A stretch of DNA of 64,000 bases from Neoechinorhynchus agilis (taxonomy: Eukaryota > Acanthocephala). Every line of letters starts with the position of its first letter. Position 1 is the stretch's first letter. A model generated the notes under the pieces. The model saw only the letters and a list, made by a program, of their open reading frames with translations, had not been told where the DNA came from and searched no databases. Location of the stretch: the NCBI GenBank assembly GCA_051530055.1, contig CM121342.1, positions 14,818,001-14,882,000 on the forward strand, written 5' to 3'. The position numbers were made by a program, and so were the translations under genes. This document shows, piece by piece, positions 35,000 through 45,170 of the stretch.

Positions 35000-36600
35000 C
35001 GTGATTAAGAAAAGGATATTGTGGACCGATGATGATATTTAATGGCGTATCAGATTTTCAATCACTATGACGCATTTTTAATCATTTCTCAATTTGCTGG
35101 ACTTATTTAAAACTATAAGACATCGGCATTTTCTATGAACAGACGACGCATTTTAGGTATTCACCAACAGCGTCGAATCGACTGCGCACTTTGATTCGTA
35201 ATTACGAACGAAATCGAGTATTTCGAATTCCTGAGCAAATATGTAAGTAAATTTGGATTTTAACTGCTCTAAAATGACGTGTGGAGATCTTAACTGAGTT
35301 AAAGTAACGAAATTAAAGTGTGGAAAGTTCTATCCACCTATTGAGCGGTTCTGGAGCTTTGTCAAGCTAATGTGCAGAATTCTAACTCACGTTATCAGTG
35401 GAAAATTCCTCCCCGTCCAACCGTCCGGGATATAAACAGAGCCTCAGCGATAGATAGTTCCATCAGGTCTTTGGACACAAACCCAATTCAGGTGGTGAGT
35501 TAACCACCCACAGTCCCAGTGGAACTATGAGTGGTTCTTTGATTACGGTGGAGCCATAATTTTGCGTCCCGATTCAGTGCGTTGCTGACGTGTTCCATCA
35601 AAAGTAGATGCAAAAGCCGTTAGTTTTTGCCTTTATATAGACGAACTCACGATTGTTATTGGTCAAATATCGTTCGCAGGTCATCTCGTTGACAACGTTG
35701 CTTCGAGTGCAAATCCAATCTTGGCAGCCATTCGTGTCCACGGATTTTCTCAGGTACGATTCTAAACATGTTTCCGGCGTTACATGATATCGAGTTCTGG
35801 TCAGGAATCGCATAAGTGAAGGCGCACTTCTGTGGACATTTGGTCATCCATTCTCGATCGTCGAAGCAGCTTTCGAACGTCATTAATGAACTTTTCGCTG
35901 ATGGAGGAATCTGAGTATCCGGAGGGATGTTGCGCTTCCCTGAACCAGATCGGTGGGCTGCGTGCCCAAAGATACTAAAAGTTAAATGGCTGACCAGACT
36001 TCAAAAATATATTTTTATCTAGAGTATCGGTTTCCTCCATATCGATTAGCGCCACTGGAACCGCAAGATCTCTTTTTACGCTTGTATCCATTATAAGCTA
36101 AGATTGCGTTCACCCTATCTATTGGCAATCGTTTCTCCGTTAATGACGATGGACAAACCAGTGATATAATGTGAATCGGTCTGCATTCAAGCAAAAACGC
36201 TGTTGTCAAAGTTACCGAAAGCCACTCATCACCTCATAAAAATGCTGTTCAACTTCTTGCGTGTAGATAGAAGTGAGACGACAGCATCAGCATCTTGCTA
36301 ACCCAAGATTCAGACAGCTGATTCCAAAAGTGTGATTGAGTAATTGATTTAACTGACCCGTCACTGTACGGGAGCTTCATTTTTATATGCTAAGTTGTTA
36401 CTATGTAAAGTTCTACACTATTTATTGTTGCAGTTCCCATGGAAAAGCCAGGTCTATTTACATTCTCATCTCTAATTTCTATATGGAATCTATAAATGTG
36501 ATTATTTTCGATACACAAGCATATTCTGTTTGAGGATAATCTCCGAAACGGGGATTTTCCGGAAAAAACTGATTAATTGGGTCTAAACATTGTTATGGTA
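35000..36600. other. Mostly unassigned DNA with a SINE tail
   Basis: A SINE 3' part lies at about 35,890-36,010 (GATCGGTGGGCTGCGTGCCC). Two overlapping minus-strand frames at 35,598-35,883 read as cysteine-bearing peptides (WMTKCPQKCAF and NGCQDWICTRS). They may be an old exon or chance; no start, splice pattern or family supports a gene. Confidence 0.4.
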
Positions 36601-36679
36601 TCAAATTTACGGAACGATGAGCCCGCTCATATGTTTGAGAATTTAAAAAAGTGATCGAACAAAGAGTTTCTTAGTCCCA

Positions 36680-37085
36680 TTTTTTATAAGGGGTGACCAG
36701 CTTGCATGTGGGCCTTTCATCGGTGCCGGAATCCCTGTTTTAGGGTGAAAGTGATCAAATCCACGATCGCCGATGACTCACAACCAAAAGGACGAAATAC
36801 CTCGTTGAAGGGGAGAGGAAACTCACTGACCAGTTCCGTCTTCCCGGGAGATATCTGAGGATCCGGAGAAATTAGTACAAAACTCATAACCGAATGGAAA
36901 AGGTTTCAATCCACGATCGCCGATGACTCACAATCAAAGGGGCCGAAATACCTCGGGCCGAAATACCTCGTTGAAGGGGAGAGGAAACTCACTGACTAGT
37001 CCCATCTTCCAGGGCGGTATCTGATTATCCGGATAAATTAATACAAAACTCATAATCAAATGGTTCATCATGACCGAATGTATGC
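36680..37085 (+). repeat. SINE copy, two body modules
   Basis: Modules start near 36,768 and 36,917; the second has a 17-bp internal repeat (GGCCGAAATACCTCG twice). The region 36,599-36,985 is about 97% identical to 18,049-18,430, including unique sequence before the SINE (TTACGGAACGATG), so this is a shared larger segment and not two independent SINE insertions. Confidence 0.65.
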
Positions 37086-37149
37086 TCAACAAAAGTTTAC
37101 ATTGATTAACCCGAAGGATTTTCTATCGAAAACCAATTAATATCAAGGA

Positions 37150-37800
37150 ACTTAAGAGTAAAGTTATAATAACACATTTTATTGATACAAACAGAGAAAC
37201 CATGCCCTCCTCTGAGTCCTCGTGAGCACTCGAGTTCTGATTTGTCAAACGAATGCGGTCATTTATTTCGAAGAGGATTACGGGTTCCGTCGGGCGGGAA
37301 TTGGTGGTCATTGTTTGTGGGTGATTTATTGGATTTCGGTCGGTTTAATTTGTTAGGTTGTTGTCTTCCGTTCTTTCCTCAGAATCAATTCGTATTTGGG
37401 GGATTGAGCAGAGGGGAAGAGCGGAGGTACTGATTTGTGCTTGGGCGATTACCTTAAATTCCCCGTGAATTTCAGTTCTCTCCCTTTCGTCTGCTCTTTT
37501 CTACGATGTGGTTCAGGTCGCTGAGGACTACATCGGGGTCGTCTCCTATAGTCTCCTCGAAATATCCACGCGTTGAATTGTGACTTTAGCGATTTTTTCA
37601 CCAGATTGAAGCCAATGTAATTTGCGATATCAACCAAGATAATAGTTGCATTAAAAGAGTTGAAAGAGTCGTTGAAATCGAATTTTAGAACAGCGTTTGA
37701 AGGGTGCAGGGAAAGGCGTATTTTCATGAGTCTTTCACCTACGTTGACTGGATGCAGACTGTGGTCCTCAACTAGTTTCGTTTTGATGTCGACCCATCCG
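37150..37800 (-). mobile_element. LINE remnant
   Basis: On the minus strand NAVLKFDFNDSFNSFNATII (37,630-37,690) resembles the palm segment VILKLDFRNAF of the element at 20.8 kb. The strand ends near 37,160 with TATCAATAAAATGTGTTATT, like the AATAAA-bearing tail of the LINE at 24.1 kb. Pieces of two families may be joined here. It is strongly decayed. Confidence 0.45.
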
Positions 37801-38881
37801 GAGCAGCCGGGTAAAAAAATAAAGAATTTGAAAACTCTAAGCCCCCATCGATCCCGGATCCGATTGCTCGACCTTCGAAATCAACACGGTCCATGGGAAA
37901 ACTAAAAGTTAAGACAATTGCGAGAATTGACGGTTACAGCGGTCACCTGAAACCAAGCCTCCGAGTTGAATGATCTTCCACCGCTGATTCTGGATCACAA
38001 TTGAGGACCTCCACCAGAATCCCTTTTGCCTACCACAGTTCTTAGCCGACTTGTATGACCCTACTTTGGCGTTTCCCAAGTGCTACTCCGGGGAACTGTA
38101 ATTTCATAGTTCAAAAATGTAATCTGAATGCTGTTATAGCGCTCGGTCACTACGATTTGCATATAAGATTAAGTTTTATTCTTTGTTTTAAGCGGTTAAC
38201 AGTATATCCATTTATTATTCCGAAATGCGCACCACCGAAAACGAATTCTATAAATGGGAAGTGTGACTTAGCAATTAATTGATTCGATATCGAATTTTCG
38301 CCTTTTCAGCGATTATCGGCACGTTTATGTCTCATTCAATTTTTCCTAACGCTCTAAAAAGATTTTACATTTACCATTTAACTACGGTCGGCAATTGGTT
38401 CTGACAAATGACCAACTATGAATTGATCAGCAGTTGGTCTAATTTTCAAGGCGAAGGTCAGCCTGCCTGATTTTATTGTTAAAGAATAGATGAAACGACC
38501 GGAAGGCACCTTATTTACAGTGAGAACAAAAGTTCTAACAAAAAGTATTTATTGATCTTTGTATGGCTCAAAGGATAGTCGATGCAAACGTGAATGTAGT
38601 CTGTAAGGTTTTTAGAAAACAAGTTTCAGCGAGTGGGACATGGATGAGCTAAACGATTCTTCTAAAAGTGGAAATTTGCATTCGTTTTAGAACGAAATGT
38701 TATTGCAATTCTAAAAAGCTATACAGCATTTCGAACACTATGATTGTTCAAAAGAACTTACAGTTCATTTGCACTTTTTTGAACAGTCACAATTCACACT
38801 AAAAAAAGGCTGACTCATATCAGTGGTGTTAAGCTCACGTTTTCATTGTTTTTAGAGAGATATTCGTGAATTTCAAAAACG
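37801..38881. other. Gene-free spacer before the gene-dense island
   Basis: No feature is recognised. Short open frames have no family motifs. AT content rises towards the start of the protease gene; a TTTTTAG precedes its ATG by about 25 bases. Confidence 0.5.
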
Positions 38882-40775
38882 ATGATAAAGACTGCGGGTT
38901 TTCGGGTACTGGTAATTGTAAATATTCTCCATTTGATTCGATGTGATCTCAGCAAACAAATTGCTGTCAGCGTTTACGATGGCATAATTCATTCAGAGTT
39001 CTGTGGAGCTCGTATACAAAACGCAAACTATAGCCAAGTGCTTTTGGAACGCCCTTCGGTATCCAAACATGAATTTTATCCCATATTCAACATCCCGAAA
39101 TTCGCTGTGAATGTTTGTAGCGCCGACAGCTTACTTAAATATCGACATAAAATCAATGGATCATTTGTGATTTCAACTTATGATCCCAATTGTACGTATA
39201 CTCTACAGACGTATCGATGCGTGGTCTCGTGATTTAAAAATCGATGGAGCTGAGATTTCGAATCACGACCTCGTCTATAATCTTCAATTGGCAGGAGCTA
39301 ACGTTGTAGCTATCACAGTCACCGATAAATACCCAAATGTGGTCTTCGATTTCAATATAGCACCAGTCAACGTCCGGGCTATTCTGCTTCTAAACACGGT
39401 TACTTCTCAAATCATGGCACTTGGGTCTAACACTTCTGGAAACATCTTCGAATCTGAAGTTACTACTCGACGGCGTATAGATCCTTGCATTATTCTCTTA
39501 TTGACCACTGCACTGTCCTGTATGGCAATTGGAATGTGGTGGGGACAGAGCATCTTCGCTGAGATGATGCTCATGTACTCGTTAAGCGTTGCAATCGAAA
39601 ACGAACAACAGTATGAACAAAGACCGACATCGAGGTTCAAAGGATGGTTATCGAAATTCGAAACTGTGGAACCTGTAGCTAAAATCACAATAGTCGGAGT
39701 TCTGTTCGGTTTCGTAATGATCGTCATCGTACTGCTCCTGAGCTTCTATTTCCCACAAGTAATCGCTCCGATCGTAGTAGCCATATACTCCATCGGCGGC
39801 TTGTTCAGTTTATCTCTTTCACTAACTTACGTATTCAGATATCTGCCCACGAACAAAATAACAAGCAAATGTGTATATGGAGGCGGACGACACTTTGGAA
39901 AAGTGAAGATCGGACATCTTATTGCTATTGCGATTTCGTTGGCTATCATTATAAGCTTCCTTGTCATCCGAAAAGACATACTTGTCGCTTGGCCTCTTCA
40001 AAATATCATTGGAATCGCTTATTGTATTGTTTTCATTGCATTTTTAAGAGTACAAAATCTCAAAATCATCACAGTCATCATGATTCTATTTTTTCTATAT
40101 GACATATTCTTCGTATTCATCACTCCTTACATTTCACTGTTCGATCCCACTACAGCTCCACCGACTTTTACGACACCATCATCATCAGTGGTCCCAAATG
40201 CGACTACAGGATCAACACTTACGACCTTGACAACAAAAACCACATATTCTCCCACTGTATCTACAAGCCGTCCTCCGAGTGTGATGGAAGCAGTGGCTCT
40301 CGGACTTAATTCCGGTGGTCTATTGCCGATTGTGTTTGTGTATCCGTACTTTTTGCCAAGCTACACTAATCCGTGTGACCAAAATGCGGCCGTAAGAGTA
40401 GGAATACTCGGACTAGGAGACGTATTGATTCCAGGTATATTCGGCATGTACTGTAGCATCTTCGATCTTGTTCATGATTACAAAAAACCTCGAATATACA
40501 CGTTTGTATTTCTAGTTTCATATCTGGCAGGACTTCTATTCACTTACCTCGCTCTTGCACTCACTACAATGGCCCAACCAGCACTTTTGTACATTGTGCC
40601 AAGCACTTTAATAGCGATCTACACTACCGCAATCTTGAGACGAGAGCTGGTAGATATATTCTTTGGTCGAAGCATAGAAGCCATAGTTCCCGTTCAAGCA
40701 ACCAAAGCAAAAGATAGATCTGATCAACTCATTGAAACGTCCGTCGCAAATAACGATAACGTTACAGTTCTTTAA
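38882..40775 (+). CDS. Signal-peptide-peptidase-like intramembrane aspartyl protease (SPPL)
   Basis: This GxGD protease cleaves type II membrane stubs within the membrane, in endosomes or the secretory pathway. A signal peptide (MIKTAGFRVLVIVNILHLI) leads into a luminal PA-like domain with DPNCTYT and a LQLAGANVVAI strand. About nine membrane segments follow. Catalytic aspartates sit in FFLYDIFF (YD motif) and LGLGDVLIPG (GxGD), and the PAL motif is AQPALLYIVP. Between them is a threonine/proline-rich loop (TTAPPTFTTP onwards, about 45 residues), longer than usual. The frame changes near 39,190-39,270. A GT-AG intron at 39,192-39,249 (58 nt) would give 611 residues and keep the PA spacing; a 43-nt paired-end interruption (39,226-39,268) is an alternative. 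An AATAAA lies 35 bases after the stop. Confidence 0.88.
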
Positions 40776-41591
40776 AAAACGTATTTTGTACCAGTGGTGG
40801 AAAAAGAAGGAAATAAACTAGATCAAAAGGTCATTCTACCAAGTTTTAAGACGCGAATGAACGTTTTTTAGTCAATTTCAGGTTATTCCACCAGGCTAGC
40901 AACTACTAGAGTTGTTGTGATCATCGGTGCCGTAAAAACTTGAAAAACTTTCGAAATTAAATCAATAAAATATCATCGAGAGAGAGAAAATAATTCAAAA
41001 TGATAAAGCTCGAATTGCGGTGAAGATACTCCCCCCGGTTAAGAGGTATTTTTGTTTCTAAGAAATATTTCGAAAAATAAACCGTCACCCATTCAGTCAT
41101 TATTTGCAACTAAAAACATCTTTAAGTTCTTTTTAGCCATAAGATCATTCACACCACCGTTCTGGATCACTCAGCTGCAGTCCTGGTGTAACGGTCGCAA
41201 GGACGAACGCAGCGTTTTTCAATCAATGACTAATGAGGCTTCGTCTTTTGAAATATTTCTTAGTAATAAAATATCTCTTCCAATGGATTAATAAAATTAA
41301 TCTTTCGATGTTCTCAATCATCAAACCATTATTCAGGTTGCATTGTTCGTTAATTATACTTCTTTTTTCGAGCGTTGGAAAAATAAATAACCACGTAACC
41401 ACCACAACTCCACTTTCGAAGCTGCGACTAAACAAGCTCCTTTTCGCGATTTTTCAGGAATCTTTCACAACGTCATAGAAACGCCATTCCGACGATTCTT
41501 CCGTGTATGGTCAACGCTGCCTTCACCTTCTGACCATAGTGTGCGCGCTCGTTGCTTCTTATCTAATCTTCTTGCAAACGGTTCCTTTGAA

Positions 41592-43038
41592 ATGGTAAGT
41601 TTTCTTCTTAGTGTTTGCTTTCGCGATTCGTTCAATGACATTTCAGCGTGAAGTAGTAAGCGTTCATATTGGTCAAGCTGGTGTTCAAGTCGGTAACTCT
41701 TGCTGGGAGCTTTATTGCCTCGAGCATGGAATTGGTCATAATGGTCAAAAGCTTCCACCAGTTTTAGGATCGACGAATGAAGGAGCATCTATGCCGGATG
41801 CGTCGTCTCCTTCAACGTTCTTCGCGGACACGGGAGTTGGTAAGTTCGTGCCACGTTCAGTGTTTGTCGACTTGGAGCCGACTGTGATCGACGAGGTTCG
41901 TACCGGAACTTATCGCCAGCTCTATCACCCAGAACAACTGATCACTGGAAAAGAAGATGCTGCTAACAACTACGCTCGAGGTCATTATACGATCGGGAAG
42001 GATTTGGTATCTCGGGTCACTGAACGTATTCGACGTCTCTCCGAAGCTTGCTCAAGTCTTCAAGGTTTTTTCTTGTTTCATTCATTCGGAGGCGGGACCG
42101 GAAGTGGATTCACCAGCCTCGTAATGGAACGCTTAGCTAGCGACTTTGGAAAAAAGTCTAAACTTCAATTCTGCGTCTATCCAGCTCCCCGAGTGTCATC
42201 GTGTGTCGTTGAACCTTATAATTCCATTTTAACAACCCATTCTACTCTTCAACATTCCGATTGTGCTTTTATGGTCGACAATGAAGCCATCTATGACATT
42301 TGTCAATATAGACTTCACATTGAACGACCAACATACACAAACCTAAATCGCCTCATTGCTCAAGTTGTCAGCTCAGTTACGGCTTCTCTCCGTTTCCAGG
42401 GTGCTCTGAACGTCGACCTTTCGGAATTCCAGACTAATCTGGTACCGTATCCAAGAATCCATTTCCCTTTGGCAAGCTATGCACCCATACTCAGTCGAGA
42501 AAATGCTCTCCATGAAAATATGAACGTTCAACACATCACCGATAGTTGCTTTGAACCTAGCAGTCAAATGGTCAAATGTGATCCACGAAACGGACGATAT
42601 ATGGCTTGTTGTCTACTCTATAGAGGTGATGTTGTTCCTAAAGATGTCACTGCAGCCATTACGAGTCTTAAAGCAAGGAGAAATGTTAATTTTGTTAACT
42701 GGTGTCCAACGGGATTTAAAGTCGGAATCAATTATCAAGCACCGACTATAATACCAGAAGGTGATCTCGCTCAAGCACCAAGAGCCGTATGTGTTCTTTC
42801 AAATACCACTGCCATCTCAGATGCATGGATTCACTTGGACAAAAAGTTCGACCTTCTTTACTCGAGAAGGGCTTTTGTCCATTGGTACGTTAGCGAAGGA
42901 ATGGAAGAAGGAGAATTCGCCGAAGCAAGAGAGGATATGGCTTCGTTGGAACAAGACTACGCTGAAGTAGCCACTGAACTTGATGATGATGAAGAAACAA
43001 GTGATATCGACGAGTCGGGAGCAGGTCTTAACTATTGA
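41592..43038 (+). CDS. Divergent alpha-tubulin
   Basis: This is an alpha subunit of the microtubule dimer. Exon 1 is only the ATG at 41,592; a 52-nt GT-AG intron (41,595-41,646) follows, and exon 2 opens [20 protein letters not shown]. An intron straight after the start codon is an old alpha-tubulin feature, so the longer in-frame start at 41,611 is not used. The product is 464 residues. The GTP-binding GGGTGSG is at 149-155, and the glutamate that drives GTP hydrolysis on beta-tubulin is kept (E261, canonical 254). It differs from the norm in the 33-60 loop, which is about seven residues longer and lacks the acetylated lysine 40 context, and in an acidic tail ending GLNY where EEY is usual. 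The terminal tyrosine is kept. It may be a tissue-specific isotype. Confidence 0.93.
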
Positions 43039-43343
43039 GAGAAAAGGAGAAAAAAGAGACGTAAACGGTGCGTTTGCTCTTAAAAAGATCAAAGGGTAAG
43101 CTTAAAAGTTGGAATGGGTCTTTATTTCAAAGACGAAATCGTATAGTCCTTTTGTGTGCTTAAATTAGAACTTTGGATCTTGTTTTTTTGTTCAATTGAA
43201 GTTTTTGTAAAAAAACCAAAAAAATAATTTATCTCTTTTTTTACTTTATGAGTAGTCGTCTAAGCTACAGACTACATTTGAGGAAGAAAAATTTTGTGCG
43301 TTAGGAAAGATCGTTCGACATTTTTATAGAAATTATCCCTGTT

Positions 43344-43919
43344 TCAAGAAAATACACTCCAGTACTTTAAAAATAATTTATGTGGATAAAGAGCAGAAGA
43401 GATCTTTTTAGGTGGAATTTCCCAGAATTTATTTGTAGGATGAACTCCGTACATACGAACAACGTCGGTAAAAACATGGGCCATGGCAGCATCTACAATC
43501 GGGCGCATGATTCTCGCTCTCGTCGATAGAAAATAGTTCTCATAACAAGCGGACTCGCCATCCTTTTGAAATCGAACTTCTGTTATCTTTTCCATTTCCA
43601 TATCACGAATTCTTTCTTTAAGTTCATAAACATATTCTTTAAAATGATTGAACATGTTTTCTGTACTGTATTTCATTAGAACAATATCTTGTCCAAAAAC
43701 CTGACAGTTGTTCGCAGGTATGGGAATTTCTCTCAAATATCGACCTCTGTGTTTCTTTTTTATCGCTTTCTTCAAGTCTTCAAGGTATTGAAATAGCCGT
43801 TTATAAGTTCGGTTATAAAAAACGGATTGTGCTTTTCGTTGATAAAATGAAGCCTCACAATCTATAAATGGCTTTGATGGCTTCAATCTCACAGGCATAG
43901 TTCTGTAATTTTCCGCCAT
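43344..43919 (-). CDS. Unknown basic 191-residue protein
   Basis: I do not recognise this protein. It starts MAENYRTMPVRLKPSKPFID, is rich in lysine, arginine and tyrosine, and has a probable helix at 85-115 (NHFKEYVYELKERIRDMEME). There is no signal peptide, membrane segment or zinc motif. It is convergent with alpha-tubulin, whose stop lies 300 bp away. A clean ATG-to-stop frame with balanced composition supports a real gene, but more exons may exist. Confidence 0.55.
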   Translation of the reverse strand: MAENYRTMPVRLKPSKPFIDCEASFYQRKAQSVFYNRTYKRLFQYLEDLKKAIKKKHRGRYLREIPIPANNCQVFGQDIVLMKYSTENMFNHFKEYVYELKERIRDMEMEKITEVRFQKDGESACYENYFLSTRARIMRPIVDAAMAHVFTDVVRMYGVHPTNKFWEIPPKKISSALYPHKLFLKYWSVFS

Positions 43920-45170
43920 TTCAGCAACGTAAGCCTTTGTAATATTGCGGCAATCAAAGTACCGTAAAATCGTTCATTTTCCATTACAAATCGAGGCTTT
44001 ATCCTTATTGCGAGTCGGATGAAGGACCTGTATTTTCAAAGAGAAGTCGGTAATACTCACGAATTGATAAACGAAAAAATCTTAGATTTCATGAGACAGA
44101 TACTCTGTTTATTTCACCTTATTCGTCCAATCGTGGAAAATAATTGGACCTCGTGATTTTGACGCCAAATGACTGGTGTTTGATAGCGTGGATGAACTGG
44201 TTTTAAATATTATTTTAAAAGAAATTATGCCGTTTAGACTAAAAAATTAAAGTTTTAATTTGCAAACTCAAAATTCTTCATTAAAATAAGTTTTTTGGTG
44301 GATTTTCATGCGTCTGTACAGTAGGGTTGAAACAACACAGCTTATGCGACCTTGAGACTCAAATTCTTTTTATTTCGACAATCGCAGCTTTTTCATACGG
44401 GAATATATGATATTTTGTGAATTATCAAAGGAATTTGTTTAGATCATAAAAATGATTTCGGATACTTTTACAATGACGTATATTTTTCGGAAGAGCATAA
44501 ATCATCAATAATTATCGTCCTTGATGACTTGTGATTCGGGGATTAATTTGTGATGATCTTGAATGGTCTAGAAAGGGAAAGGTTTAGCTCAAAGGGCATC
44601 TACGTTTTTTATGGTTTGAGGTATTAGTCACGAAATTGTCTCCAATGTAAGTTCTTATTCCCCCTTTTTCTATACTTTTTTCGGAAGATTCTCTTGGACA
44701 ATAGGGAACGCGTCGATGTTCTGTTTGGTGCGAATTATCTACTCCATGGAACCTTTTTTTTGTATTTTTAAAACACAGCTTAGATTCGAGAACCAGCACT
44801 TCGATTATCTGAAAACGTCGAATTACTTGAGTGAGAAACCATTTGTCTATACATGGAGAATTTATACAAGATCTTATTTAATTGAGCGTAAAATATGGTG
44901 TTGACATGAAGATTGGTATTGTGCTAAAAGTTGTAGAAATCATTGTCTATTTAGCTAGTTAAATTTCGTGAAATTGGTAAAGTTTTGCTAAGGCTGACTT
45001 TCACCGGAATTCTTGCAATTTTTTGCTTTTATCATTTTAGGCTTATCGAGAAGGTGTCGCTGGGATGGTTTTTTGTCTGTTAGATTCTTATGGTTTTTAT
45101 ACGACGTTTTAACAAAGTAATAGATCTTAGAATTTCTCTGACAATTCGCGCACTTTGACGAATTCCAGAC
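43920..45170. other. Gene-free spacer
   Basis: AT-rich DNA between two divergently placed genes; it should contain both promoters. No repeat, RNA gene or conserved frame was recognised. A CAATCGCAGC motif and T-rich runs are not specific enough to call. Confidence 0.45.

Noticed and set aside
34451-35008. 185-codon + strand frame
   Set aside because: It runs through a minisatellite whose units lack stops; composition is repeat-driven.
35598-35883. Cysteine-bearing peptides on the minus strand
   Set aside because: Two short frames without a convincing start, signal peptide or splice sites; no family was recognised.
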